Shown here: one piece after another, positions 24,060 through 37,669 of the stretch
Layout: each line of letters begins with the position of its first letter
Numbering within the stretch: position 1 is the first letter of the stretch
Source: Nemertoderma westbladi
Taxonomy: Eukaryota > Xenacoelomorpha > Nemertodermatida > Nemertodermatidae
Length of the DNA: 64,000 nt
Assembly (NCBI GenBank): GCA_032718475.1
Contig: JAUCBJ010005988.1
Location: 1-64,000 of the forward strand
Direction: 5' to 3'
Made by a program: the position numbers and the translations under genes
Notes under the pieces: model-generated
What the model saw: the letters and a program-made list of their open reading frames with translations, nothing else
Databases searched by the model: none
What the model was told of the DNA's origin: nothing

Positions 24060-27004
24060 GCGCCTGATGCCTTTACGGCCTAATCCTGCCTTTATGGCCT
24101 ACTCCGACCTTTACAGCCTACTCCTGCCTTTACGGACTACTCCTGCCTTTACGGCCTACTCCTGTCTTTACGGCCTACTCCGATCTTTACGGCCTACTCC
24201 TGCCTTTACGGCCTACTCCTGTCTTTACGGCCTACTCCGATCTTTACGGCCTACTCCTGCCTTTACGGCCTATTCCTGTACTGCCTTTACGGCCTACTCC
24301 TGTCTTTACGGCCTACTCCGATCTTTACGGCCTGGGGCCTACTCCTGCCTTTACGGCCTATTCCTGTACTGCCTTTACGGCCTACTCCTGTCTTTACGGC
24401 CTACTCCGATCTTTACGGCCTACTCCTGCCTTTACGGCCTATTCCTGTCCTGCCTTACGGCCTACTCCTGCCTTTACGGCCAATTCCTGTCCTGCCTTTA
24501 CGGCCTACTCCGACCTTTACGGCCTACTCCTGCCTTTACGGTCTACTCCGACCTTTACGGCCTACTCCTGCCTTTACGGCCTACTCCTGCCTTTACATTC
24601 TACTCCAGCCTTTAAGTCCTAGTCCTGCCTTTACAGCCTACTCCTGCCTTTACAGCCTACTCATGCCTTTACGGCCTACTCCGACCTTTACAGCCTACTC
24701 CTGCCTTTACAGCCTACTCCTGCCTTTACGGCCTGCCCCTGCCTTTACGGCCCACTCCTGCCTTCACGGCCTACTCCTGCCTTTACGGCCTAATCCTGCC
24801 TTTACGGCCTACTCCGACCTTTACGGCCTACTCCGACCTTTACGGCCTACTCCTGCCTTTACGGCCTACTCCTGCCTTTACGGCCTACTCCGACCTTTAC
24901 GGCCTACTCCCGCCTTTACGGCCTACTCCTGCCTCTACGGACTAATCATGCCTTTACATCCTACTCCTGCTTTTAAAGCCTAGCCCTGCCTTTACGGCCT
25001 ACTGCTGCCTTCACGGCCTACTCCTGCCTTTACGGCCTACTCCTGCCTTTACGGCCTACTCCTGCCTTTACGGCCTACTCCTGCCTTTACGGACTACTCC
25101 TGCCTTTACGGCCCACTTCTGCCTTTACTGCTCACTCCTGCCTTTACGGCCTACTCCTGCCTCTACTGCGTACTCCTGCCTTTACGGCCTACTCCTGCCT
25201 TTACGGCCTACTCCTGCCTCTACTGCCTACTCCTGCCTTTACGAACTACTCCTGCCTTTACATCCTACTCCTGCCTTTACTGCCTACTCCTGCCTTTACG
25301 GCCTACTCCTGCCTTTAAGGCTTAGCCCTGCCTTTACGGCCTACTCGTGACTTTACGGACTACCCCTACCTTTAAGGCCTAGTCCTGCCTTTACTGCCCA
25401 CTCCTGCCTTTACTGCCCACTCCTGCCTTCACGGCCTACTCCTGCCTTTACGGCCTACTCATGCCTTTACGGCCTACTCCTGCCTTTACGGCCTACTCCT
25501 GCCTTTACGAACTACTCCTGCCTTATCCTACTCCTGCCTTTACGGCCTACTCCTGCCTTTACGGCCTACTCATGCCTTTACGGCCTACTCCGACCTTTAC
25601 AGCCTACTCCTGCCTTTAAGGCCTACTCCTGCCTTTAAGGTCTAGTCCTGCCTTTACGGCCTACTCCTGCCTTTAAGGCCTAGTCCTGCCTTTACGGCCT
25701 AGTCCTGCCTTTACGGCCTACTCCTGCCTTTACGGCCTACTCCTGCCTTTACGGCCTACTCCTGCCTTCACGTCCTACTCCTACCTTTACGGACTACTCT
25801 TGCCTTTACATCATACTCCTGCCTTTACGGCCTAATACTGCCTTTACGGCCTACTCCTGCTTTTAAGGCCTAGTCCTGCCTTTACAGCCTACTCCTGCCT
25901 TTACGGCCCAGTCCTGCCTTTACGGCCTACTCCTACCTTTACGGCCTGCCTTTACATCCTACGCCTGCCTTTACGGCCTGCCTTTACATCCTACTCCTTC
26001 CTTTACATCATACTCCTGCCTTTACGGCCTACTCCTGCCTTTACGGCCTACTCCTGCCTTTACGGCCTACTCCTGCCTTTACATCCCATCCTACTCCTGC
26101 CTTTACTGACTACTCCTGCCTTTACATGCTACTGCTGCCTTTACGGCCTACTCCTGCCTTTACGGCCTACTCCTGCCTTTACAGCCTAGTCCTGCCTTTA
26201 TGGCCTACTCCGACCTTTACAGCCTACTCCTGCCTTTACGGCCTACTCCTGCCTTTAAGGCCTAGTCCTGCCTTTACGGCCCACTCCTGCCTTTACGGCC
26301 TACTCCTGCCTTTCCGGCCTACTCCGACCTTTACGGCCTACTCCTGCCTTTACGGCCCACTCCTGCCTTTACGGCCCACTCCTGCCTTTACTGCCCACTC
26401 CTGCCTTTACTGACTACTCCTGCCTTTACATGCTACTGCTGCCTTTACGCCTACTCCTGCCTTTACGGCCTACTCCTGCCTTTACGGCCTACTCCTGCCT
26501 TTACGGTCTACTCCTGCCTTTACGACCTACTCCTGCCTTTACGGCCTACTCCTGCCTTTACGGCCCACTCCTGCCTTTACGGCCTACTCCTGCCTTTCCG
26601 GCCTACTCCGACCTTTACGGCCTACTCCTGCCTTTACGGCCCACTCCTGCCTTTACGGCCTACTCCTGCCTTTCCGGCCTACTCCGACCTTTACGGCCTA
26701 CTCCTGCCTTTACGGCCCACTCCTGCCTTTACGGCCCACTCCTGCCTTTACTGCCCACTCCTGCCTTTACTGACTACTCCTGCCTTTACATGCTACTGCT
26801 GCCTTTACGCCTACTCCTGCCTTTACGGCCTACTCCTGCCTTTACAGCCTAGTCCTGCCTTTATGGCCTACTCTGACCTTTACAGCCTACTCCTGCCTTT
26901 ACGGTCTACTCCTGCCTTTACGGCCTACTCCTGCCTTTACGGCCCACTCCTGCCTTTACTGCCCACTCCTGCCTTTACGGCCTACTCCGACCTTCACGGC
27001 CTAC
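24060..27004. repeat. 19-bp minisatellite (~155 copies)
   Basis: The unit is CCTTTACGGCCTACTCCTG. Common variants are CTACTCCGA, TACAGCC, TACATCC and GGCCCACTCC. A block of about 330 bp is duplicated (26130-26460 resembles 26520-26860, including CATGCTACTGCTGCC). Plus-strand ORFs reading AFTAYSCLYGLLLPLRP are repeat artefacts. Confidence 0.97.
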
Positions 27005-27424
27005 GGTTTTTTAAAGGATAATTCAACTTTGAAAATAACAAGAGCTTCGGCGAAGATATATATAGTAACTCAGGCACTCCCGATCCTGACTGAAATAATA
27101 GTAATAATGTTCTTAGTGCGATATTTAGCAGTTTGTGATAGCTAAGCGGGGGGAATATAAATTGGGACTTGAGAGATAAAAGTGTACCGCAGAGGGTGTT
27201 GTTGAGCCCTGCAGCCCATGACTTTAATCATTGTAATAAAAACGCATATGTTACACCCATGTTTGTTATATAGCTGCATAACTAAGTTATCGATGTACTG
27301 CAATCAATAGACGAAGCAGTAATTCGTGAGTTAATTGTAAATAACAAAGAACTTGGAATTGGGCCATACTATCAAGGTCGAAATAATCCGAATTATATTA
27401 AAGATTATCTATAACATTATAGCC
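27005..27424. other. Spacer between two minisatellites
   Basis: About 420 bp of unique AT-rich sequence. Nothing was recognised. Confidence 0.5.
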
Positions 27425-30400
27425 TGGAGCGATGGAGCGGTGGAGCGGTGGAGCGGTGGAGCGATGGAGCGGTGGAGCGGTGGAGCGATGGAGTAGTGGA
27501 GTAGTGGAGTGGTGTAGCGGTGGAGCGATGGAGCGGTGGAGCGATGGAGCGGTGGAGCGGTGTAGTGGTGGAGCGATGGAGCGATGGAGCGGTGGAGCGA
27601 TGGAGCGATGGAGCGATGGAGCGGTGAAGCGATGGAGCGATGGAGCGATGGAGTGAAGGAGCGGTGTAGCGGTGGAACGGTGTAGTGGTGGAGCGATGGA
27701 GCGGTGGAGCGATGGAGTGATGGAGCGGTGTAGTGGTGGAGCGGTGGAGCGGTGGAGCGGTGGAGCAGTGTAGTGGTGGAACGGTGGAGCGGTGGAGCGG
27801 TGGAGCGATGGAGCGGTGGAGTGGTGGAGCGGTGTAGTGGTGGAGCGATGGAGCGGTGGAGCGATGGAGCGGTGGAGCGATGGAGCGGTGGAGCGGTGTA
27901 GTGGTGGAGCGATGGAGCGATGGAGCGGTGGAGCGATGGAGCGATGGAGCGGTGGAGCGATGGAGCGATGGAGCGATGGAGTGAAGGAGCGGTGTAGCGG
28001 TGGAACGGTGTAGTGGTGGAGCGATGGAGCGGTGGAGCGATGGAGTGATGGAGCGGTGTAGTGGTGGAGCGGTGGAGCGGTGGAGCGGTGGAGCAGTGTA
28101 GTGGTGGAACGGTGGAGCGGTGGAGCGGTGGAGCGATGGAGCGGTGGAGTGGTGGAGCGGTGTAGTGGTGGAGCGATGGAGCGGTGGAGCGATGGAGTGA
28201 TGGAGCGGTGGAGCGATGGAGTGATGGAGTGGTGTAGTGGTGGAGCGATGGAGCGATGGAGCGGTGGAGCGATGGAGCGATGGAGCGGTGGAGCGATGGA
28301 GTGAAGGAGCGGTGTAGCGGTGGAACGGTGTAGTGGTGGAGCGATGGAGCGATGGAGCGATGGAGCGGTGGAGCGGTGGAGCGATGGAGCGATGTAGCGA
28401 TGGAGTGAAGGAGCGGTGGAGCGGTGGAGCGATGGAGCGGTGGAGCGATGGAGCGATGGAGTGATGGAGCGGTGTAGTGGTGGAGCGATGGAGCGATGGA
28501 GCGGTGGAGCGATGGAGTGATGGAGCGGTGTAGTGGTGGAGCGATGGAGCGATGGAGCGGTGGAGCGGTGTAGTGGTGGAGCGGTGGAGCGGTGGAGCGG
28601 TGGAGCGGTGGAGCGGTGGAGCGGTGGAGCGATGGAGCGGTGGAGTGGTGGAGTGGTGGAACGGTGGAGCGATGGAGCGGTGGAGCGATGGAGTGATGGA
28701 GCGGTGTAGTGGTGGAGCGATGGAGCGATGGAGCGGTGGAGCGGTGTAGTGGTGGAGCGGTGGAGCGGTGGAGCGGTGGAGCGGTGGAGCGGTGGAGCGG
28801 TGGAGCGGTGGAGTGGTGGAGCGATGGAGCGATGGAGCGGTGGAGTGGTGGAGTGGTGGAACGGTGGAGCGATGGAGCGGTGGAGCGATGGAGTGATGGA
28901 GCGGTGTAGTGGTGGAGCGATGGAGCGATGGAGCGGTGGAGTGGTGGAGTGGTGGAACGGTGGAGCGATGGAGCGATGGAGTGATGGAGCGGTGTAGTGG
29001 TGGAGCGATGGAGCGATGGAGCGGTGGAGTGGTGGAACGGTGGAGCGATGGAGCGGTGGAGCGATGGAGTGATGGAGCGGTGTAGTGGTGGAGCGATGGA
29101 GCGATGGAGCGGTGGAGCGGTGTAGTGGTGGAGCGGTGGAGCGGTGGAGCGGTGGAGCGGTGGAGCGGTGGAGTGGTGGAGCGATGGAGTGATGGAGCGG
29201 TGTAGCGGTGGAACGGTGTAGTGGTGGAACAGTGGAGCGGTGCTGTGGTGTAGCGGTGTAGTGGTGGAGCGGTGGAGTGGTGGAGTGATGGAGCGGTGTA
29301 GTGGTGGAGCGGTGGAGTGGTGGAGCGATGGAGTGATGGAGCGGTGTAGTGGTGGAGCGGTGGAGCGGTGGAGCGGTGGAGCGGTGGAGCGGTGGAGTGG
29401 TGGAGCGATTGAGTGATGGAGCGGTGTAGTGGTGGAGCGGTGGAGCGGTGGAGCGGTGGAGTGGTGGAGCGGTGGAGCGATGGAGTGATGGAGCGGTGTA
29501 GTGGTGGAGCGGTGGAGCGGTGGAGCGGTGGAGTGGTGGAGCGATGGAGTGATGGAGCGGTGTAGCGGTGGAACGGTGTAGTGGTGGAACGGTGGAGCGG
29601 TGCTGTGGTGTAGCGGTGTAGTGGTGGAGCGGTGGAGTGGTGGAGTGATGGAGCGGTGTAGTGGTGGAGCGGTGGAGTGGTGGAGCGATGGAGTGATGGA
29701 GCGGTGTAGTGGTGGAGCGGTGGAGCGGTGGAGTGGTGGAGCGATGGAGTGATGGAGCGGTGTAGCGGTGGAACGGTGTAGCGGTGGAACGGTGTAGTGG
29801 TGGAACGGTGGAGCGGTGCTGTGGTGTAGCGGTGTAGTGGTGGAGCGGTGGAGTGGTGGAGTGATGGAGCGGTGTAGTGGTGGAGCGGTGGAGTGGTGGA
29901 GCGATGGAGCGATGGAGCGGTGGAGCGATGGAGTGATGGAGCGGTGTAGCGGTGGAACGGTGTAGTGGTGGAACGGTGGAGCGGTGCTGCGGTGCTGTGG
30001 TGTAGCGGTGGAGTGCTGGAAGGGTCTAGTGGTGGAGTGATGGAAAGGTGGAGTGGTGGAACGGTGGATCGGTGCTGTGGTGTAGCGGTAGAGCGGAGTA
30101 GCGTGGAGTGGTGGAACGGTGTGGCGGTGGAGCGCGGATCGGTGCGGTGTTGTAGCGGTGGAGTGGTGGAACGGTGGAGCGGTGGAGAGGTAGAGCGGTG
30201 GGGTGGTGGATCGGTGCTATGGTGTAGCGGTGGAGAGGTGTAGCGGTGAAGTGGTGTAGCGGTGGAGTGGTGGAACGGTGGATCGGTGGAGCGATGGAGT
30301 GATGGAGCGGTGTAGTGGTGGAGCGATGGAGCGGTGGAGCGATGGAGTGATGGAGCGGTGTAGCGGTGGAACGGTGTAGTGGTGGAACGGTGGAGCGGTG

Positions 30401-31405
30401 CTGTGGTGCTGTGGTGTAGCGGTGGAGTGCTGGAAGGTTCTAGTGGTGGAGTGATGGAACGGTGGAGTGGTGGAACGGTGGATCGGTGCTGTGGTGTAGC
30501 GGTAGAGCGGAGTAGCGTGGAGTGGTGGAACGGTGTGGCGGTGGAGCGCGGATCGGTGCGGTGTTGTAGCGGTGGAGTGGTGGAACGGTGGAGCGGTGGA
30601 GAGGTAGAGCGGTGGAGTGGTGGATCGGTGCTATGGTGTAGCGGTGGAGAGGTGTAGCGGTGAAGTGGTGTAGCGGTGGGGTGGTGGAGCGGTGGAGCGT
30701 GGAGTGGTGGATTGGTGCTATGGTGTAGCTGTGGAGAGGTGGGGTGGTGGAGTGGTGGAACGGTGGAGCGGAGGCGCGGTGGGGTGGTGGAGCGGAAGGA
30801 GCGTGGAGTGGTGTAGTGGTGTAGCGTGGAGCGGCGGAATGGTGTAGCGGTGGAGCGGAAGCGCGGTACGGTGGTGGAGCGGTGGGGCGGTGGATCGGTG
30901 CTGTGGTGTAGCGGTGGAACGGTGGGGCGGAGGAGTGGTGGAGCGGTGGAGCGTGGAGTGGAGGAACGGTGGAGCGAGGATCGGTGCTGTGTTGTAGCGG
31001 TGGAGTGGTGGAACGGTGGAGAGGTGGAGTGGTGGAGCAGTGGAGCGGTGGAGAGGTAGAGCGGTGGAGTGGTGGATCGGTGCTATGGTGTAGCGGTGGA
31101 GCGGTGGAGAGGTGTAGCGGTGAAGTGGTGTAGCGGTGGAGTGGTTGAACGGTGGATCGGTGCTGTGGTGGAACGGTGGAGCGGAATCGCGGTGGGGTGG
31201 TGGAGAGGTGGGGCGGTGGATCGGTGCTATGGTGTAGCGGTGGAGAGGTGGGGCGGTGGAGTGGTGGAACGGTAGAGCGTGGAGTGGTGGAACGGTGGAA
31301 CGGTAGAGCAGTGGGACGGTGGATCGGTGGAGCGGAGGCGCGGTGGGGTGGTGGAGCGGTGGAACGGTGCAGTGGTGGGGCGGTGGAACAGGGGAGCGGT
31401 GGAGC
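27425..31405. repeat. 8-bp minisatellite (RTGGAGYG, ~500 copies) with higher-order structure
   Basis: The array is almost entirely GTGGAGCG, ATGGAGCG, GTGGAGTG and GTGTAGTG octamers. Higher-order repetition is clear: the block at 29965-30243 recurs at 30379-30657, a shift of 414 bp. Blocks with GTGCTGTGGTGTAGCGG recur at about 29240, 29600, 29815, 29995 and 30410. The right third is more degenerate. Strand asymmetry is strong, with purines and G on the plus strand. Confidence 0.97.
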
Positions 31406-33434
31406 GGCCGATGCATGGGCCGAAACATGTATATAGTCGTGGAGCCATGAGCGAACTATGACTATAATATTTATTATTGGCAGCGAGATAAAATATAATT
31501 ATTTATTGTAGGACACCGCACCATCACTGTCCAACAGTCTCTCTACCGCACAGTATAACAACTAAATCATAGGTACTTTGATATTAATTTTTCAATACTT
31601 CCTAACATAATATAACCCAATCTATAACATTTCAACAGGCTCTAATAATCGATTAAGAAGTTCGATAAGACATACTATATCTCTCAGATATTATCATAAT
31701 TTCGTGCAAAACAACGAAATAATTAATTTTAGTAAAAATCATTGGCTTGAACTGTAGTTAAACTGCTATATATAAACACTATTTTAATTTGCTCCGGCTG
31801 GGGGCGAAGAGATCTTTAAAAAAATATATAAACAATATTAATTTTAAAAAAATAACAAAAATAACTATAAATATAGTTAATAAAAATAATTGTTTTCATA
31901 TTAATATCACAATCCCTCTAAAGTCGTGGTTGTCTAACATCATATAAGTCTAAAATCTGGCAGGCGTATATTGGTAAAAATATTTGATCACAGATATACG
32001 AATAATAACATATTAATACTTTATAACAATATTGGTTTATTAGAATAGCAGCAAAGATCTTTATGCAAAATTAGTTTTAAAAAAAGTCAAAAAAGGAGTT
32101 AACAAAACGAACATAAACAATCACATCCGGAAGGGAAGGGGGGGTGGTGGAGGGGGAAGGGGGCGTATATATGGGTAAACTCTAACAACTCCAGGAATTT
32201 TGCAAGTTCCGGCTGCTTATCTACACCGGAGTCCATGAAGAGAAATCGACATATTAATAGATAAATATCAGGTATAAATCTCAGGATAAATCCTCCTACA
32301 CAGAGCTTTACTTAGTAAAAGGGATGAAGCCTGTCGGCTGTCATCATCCGAAAGTCGGGCCCTATTCTGAAGCTGATACCTTTAGAGTTACATTCCTCTC
32401 TACTCCAGAGATGCATTCAGATGGGGGGGGGGGGGGGGGGCTATTGCCGAAAATAACCAAAACAATATAGCGATACTAACTAAAGTCAATATCACAAGTA
32501 TGACAGTCTCATTTATACACGTAGACCATCTTTGGATCGTGGAAAGTAAATTCCATATTTTTATGACGAATTTCATTCAAAACTTAAATAATATTAAACT
32601 CTACAGTTTGAACGCCATGTATTGTATATATAGGCCGATTCTAAAGAAGTTTATTTTACTCAGATAATAATGTTATAACTTTGTATTATATTGATATGAT
32701 TATATGATTGAATTATAAAAATTTCATTAAAATGATTGCCTAAAGTTCAATTGAGATATTATTTTCTATCTAAATTGTATTTGCATCTTTCACATAAGAT
32801 ACTTGGATAATATCTATATTACCTATCGGCATCAATAATATTGACAATTCTACTTTAAAAAAATATCATACCAATGTATTGTATAGTTCACAATAAACAC
32901 TTTGGAACTATCATATCTTGAAACGGCGAAAGAACGGTGGAATTCATTTTCTTTAAACCTTAAAAAATTACAAGAAACATGTTTGTAAACAGTATGGAAG
33001 AGGGATAAACAACTTGAGAGATATGTCACACTCACACAAAAAGACTCTCACTGGTCACCATTAATCTGAGATTCAATTCTCACAAATTCCGTTATATCAC
33101 GTTGGTTCGTCTTTAAAGTCCCCCGAGACCCAATTAAGAGTTGCAGGTTATGGCTGTTCAAAGTATCCAGGCAGTCAAACAGGCGTGGTTCCAACAGGAA
33201 CAATCCTTACTGGGCCTATAGAGGGGGTACATCCGTTACTGATGCATCCTATATGCAATGATGCACACCCTTGACCCTTGAACAAATTGAGAAATATGCT
33301 AATACGAGGTGTATATCAACCTCCTTATCCTGTCGTGTGTTCTTGTATAAGCCAACGAGTGGGTGTCAACCACCTATGCCGGAACTAATATTCCCTTGGT
33401 CCCTGTCCCATGAGATGGAATCCTGGACGTGCAT
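31406..33434. other. Unique AT-rich spacer with one poly-G tract
   Basis: About 2 kb without recognisable genes. It contains an 18-base G run at 32423-32440. The minus-strand 61-codon ORF near 32850 shows no family features. Confidence 0.5.
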
Positions 33435-33795
33435 GCTATTGGAATGAACTAATGCATGCTATTGGAACAAAGCAATGCATGATATTGTGACAAAGCAATC
33501 CATGATATTGGAACCAAGCAATGCATAATATTGGAACAAAGTAATCTATGATATTGGAACAAAGCAATACATGTTATTGGAACAAGCAATGCATATTATT
33601 GAAACAAAGCAATGCATGATTTTGTAACAAAGCAATCCATGATATTGGAACAAAGCAACGCATAATATTGGAACAAAGCAATCTATGATATTGGAACAAA
33701 GCAATACATGTTATTGGAACAAGCAATGCATATTATTGGAACAAAGCAATGCATGATTTTGGAACAAAGTAATCCATGATATTGGAACATTTGGT
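33435..33795. repeat. 23-bp minisatellite, left segment
   Basis: Degenerate copies of the unit GCAATGCATGATATTGGAAC plus AAA. Each unit contains ATGCAT. This segment is separated from the main array by a LINE fragment. Confidence 0.93.
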
Positions 33796-33799
33796 ATCC

Positions 33800-34110
33800 T
33801 CTGCAGTTTGAGCTCAGCATGGACTCCCATATAAGAGTACTGGTACAACAACTGCCATAAATAATCGAATCTTAAGGTTCCGCTTTATTCTATGGGACTT
33901 CCAAAACCTGGACAGACTATTAAATGTTGTCCATGCCTTCCATTACGCATCCGAAGCTCACCTGGCTTTCTGATCCATGATCTGAAGTAGCAGAAGTCAT
34001 CCACATGATCAAGCAAGCCGTCCCTAGAGTTTATACCCTTACGATCAGACATTTCTTGAGTGCTGTCTAAGTTCACTACCATGATTTTGGTCTTTTTGCA
34101 GCCTACAAAA
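33800..34110 (-). pseudogene. LINE RT C-terminal fragment inside the 23-bp array
   Basis: On the minus strand the sequence encodes VVNLDSTQEMSD, then LLDHVDDFCYFRSWI, and after a frameshift NLKIRLFMAVVVPVLLYGSP. This is the connector region of the same LINE type as the RT fragment at 1040-1742, which ends NFDSPQEMSEKHKLKG. It is frameshifted and lacks the catalytic core. Both flanks are copies of the 23-bp satellite. Confidence 0.75.
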
Positions 34111-34149
34111 AAAACTAACTCTTCTAAAGGCTCCCTCTAGTAATTCAAT

Positions 34150-36930
34150 TGGAACAAAGCAATGCATGCTATTGGAACAAAACAATGCAGGCCATTGGAA
34201 CAAAGCAATGCATGCTATTGGAACAAAGCAATGCATGCTATTGGAACAAAGAAATGCATGCCATTGGAACAAAGCAATGCATGCAACTGGAACGAAACAA
34301 TGGATGACATTGGAACAAAGAAATGCATGATATTGGAACAAAGCAATGCATGCTATTGGAACGAAGCAATGCATGATATTGGAACAAAGAAATGCATGCC
34401 ATTGGAACAAAGCAATGCATGCCATTGGAACAAAGCAATGTATGATATTGGAACAAAGCAATGCATGATACTGTAACAAAGCAATGCATGATATTGGAAC
34501 AAAGCAATGCATGCTATTGGAACAAAGCAATGTATGATATTGGAACAAAGCAATGCATGCTACTGTAACAAAGCAATGCATGATATTGGAACAAAGAAAT
34601 GCATGCCATTGGAACAAAGCAATGCATGCTATTGGAACAAAGAAATGCATGCCATTGGAACAAAGCAATGTATAATATTGGAACAAAGCAATGCATGCTA
34701 CTGGAAAGAAGCAATGCATGATATTAGAACAAGTCACTACATGATATTGGAACAAAGCAATTCATGATATTGGAACAAAGCAATGTATGCTATTGGAACA
34801 AAGAAATGCATGATATTGGAACAAAGCAATACATGCTATTGGAACAAAGCAATGCATGCTACTGGAACGAAGCAATGCATGCTATTGGAACAAAGAAATG
34901 CATGCCATTGGAAAAAAGCAATGCATGATATTGGAACAAAGCAATGCATGCTACTGGAACAAAGCAATGCATGATATTAGAACAAGTCACTACATGATAT
35001 TGGAACAAAGCAATACATGCTATTGGAAGGAAGCAATGCATGATATTTGAACAACACAATACATGCTATTGGAACAAAGCAATGTATGCTATTGGAACAA
35101 AGCAATGCATGATATTGGAACAACGCAATACATGCTATTGGAACAAAGCAAAGCATGCTATTGGAAAAAGCAATGTATGCTATTGGAACAAAGAAATGCA
35201 TGCCATTGTAACAAAGCAATGCATGCAATTGGAACAAAGCAATGTATGCTATTGGAACAAAGAAATGCCTGCCATTAGAATAAAGCAATGTATGATATTG
35301 GAACAAAGCAATGCATGCTACTGGAACAAAGAACTGCATGCTACTGGAACGAAGCATTGCATGATATTGGAACAAAGAAATGCATGCCATTGGAACAAAG
35401 CAATGCATGCTATTGGAACAAAGCAATGCATGTTACTGGAACGAAGCAATGTATGATATTGGAACAACGCAATACATGCTATTGGAACAAAGCAATGTAT
35501 GCTACTGGAACAAAGCAATGCATGATATTGGAACAAAGAAATGCATGCCATTGGACCAAAGCAATGCCTGACATTGGAACAAAGCAATGTATTCTATTGG
35601 AACAAACCAATGCATGCTACTGGAACAAACCAATGCATGATATTGGAACAAAGATAAGCATGCCATTGGAACAAAGCAATGCATGCTATTGGAACAAAGC
35701 AATGCATGCTATTGGAACAAAGCATTGCATGCTATTGGAACGAAGCAATGCATGCTATTGGAAAAACGCATTACATGATATTGGAACAAAGCAATGCATG
35801 CTATTGGAACAAAAAAGCTATGCATGGTATTGGATCAAAGCAATGCATGCTACTGGAACGAAGCAATTCATGCTATTGGAACAAATCAATGCATGCCACT
35901 GGAACAAAGCAATGCATGCTATTGGAACAAAGCAATTCACGTTACTGGAACGAAGCATTGTATGATATTGGAACAGCGCAATACATGCCATTGGAACAAA
36001 GCAAGGCATGCTATTGGAACAAAGCTATGCATGCTATTGGAACAAAGCAATGCATGCTACTGGAACGAAGCAATGCATGTTATTGGAACATATCAATGCA
36101 TACCACTGGAACAAAGCAATGTATTCTATTGGAACAAAGCAATGCATGTTACTGGAACGAAGCAATGCATGATATTGGAACAAAGCAAAGGATAATATTG
36201 GAACAAAGCAATGCATGCTACTGGAACAAAGCAATGCATGATATTGGAACAAAGAAATGCATGTCATTGGAAAGCAATGCATGCTACTTGAACGAGGCAA
36301 TGCATGATATTGGAAAAACGCAATACATGATATTGGAACAAAGCAATGCATGCTATTGGAACAAAGCTATGGATGGTATTGGATCAAAGCAATGCATGCT
36401 ACTGGAACGAAGCAATGCATGCTATTGGAACAAATCAATGTATGCCACTGGAACAAAGCAATGCATGCTATTGGAACAAAGCAATTCATGTTACTGGAAC
36501 GAAGCAATGTATGATATTGGAACAACGCAATACATGCCATTGGAACAAAGCAATGCATGCTATTGGAACACAGCTATGCATGCTATTGGAACAAAGCAAT
36601 GCATGCTACTGGAACGAAGCAATGCATGTTATTGGAACAAATCAATGCATACCACTGGAACAAAGCAATGTATTCTATTGGAACAAAGGAATTCATGTTA
36701 CTGGAACGAAGCAATGTATGATATTGGAACAACACAATACATGCCATTGGAACAAAGCAATGCATGATATTAGAACAAAGCAATGCATGATATTAGAACA
36801 AAGCAATGCATGCTACTGGAACAAAGCAATGCATGATATTGGAACAAAGAAATGCATGCCATTGGAACAAAGCAATGCATGCCATTGTAACAAAGCAATG
36901 CATGATATTGGAACAAAGCAATGCAAGCTA
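34150..36930. repeat. 23-bp minisatellite, main array (~120 copies)
   Basis: The unit is GCAATGCATGCTATTGGAAC plus AAA, with TGATATT/TGCCATT/TGCTACT subtypes. Nested longer-range repetition is visible: the block at about 35800-36170 resembles 36350-36700. Long ORFs such as MHAIGTKQCMLLEQSNACYW on the plus strand and the Cys-rich ones on the minus strand are artefacts of a stop-poor unit whose length is not a multiple of 3. Confidence 0.97.
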
Positions 36931-37669
36931 TTGGCTACCATTGGTTTCAATATTGGAAATTATTCGCTAATGGCCTTTGATATTGATTAGAATCATTGTT
37001 AATATAAACATAATGAGGAAAAAGAAACCCAAACCAATTTGGATAACAATAATAATTGTTAACCCACTCGCCTTATCAGAACAGGTTTTATGATTAAGAA
37101 CTTCGATATTTCGATGAATAATTTATTCATAAAATATGGTCGATATATGCGGTGTTCCTACGGCTGCTTACATCACTGTGTAATAATAATAGGAATTCTG
37201 TTAGTAATTGCAAACAACACACCCCGTGCCATATTCAGAGATATTCATTCGCATAGGACAATAAATATAATTAAAGTATAATAGAGGGGGCCTACATAGT
37301 ATATTAAATAAATATATCAGTTACACAAAAAGGATTAGGTATAATGAAAATGTTAACTTGAGTTTTTAATCGCAATAATTTTTATTGTCCGTATAAATCA
37401 CTCATGATATCCTTTTTTTGACTTTTTATGTCCTCCAGAAATTTACCGTTAGGTTCCATGCTACCGGCTTCTCTACTGCTGTTCTCTCAGGCTATCAGTA
37501 CCGGTATTAGTATATAGAGTACTATTTTGCAGTATTGCTGTATTGTATGTATAGATGTAGGTATAAAGCAGGTATTTTAGGTATTTTAGTGCCGGTACCG
37601 GCACCGGTACTGCTGTAGGTCTACTGTGTAGCCTACCATTTAAATACGGTAATGGTAGGCCTACCGGCT
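36931..37669. other. Unique spacer, palindrome-rich near its right end
   Basis: No gene was recognised. The last 200 bp contain several short palindromes (GTGCCGGTACCGGCAC, GTAGGCCTAC). Confidence 0.5.

Noticed and set aside
34045-36990. Long plus- and minus-strand ORFs over the 23-bp array
   Set aside because: These are repeat peptides of a stop-poor 23-bp unit in several frames, with no other support.
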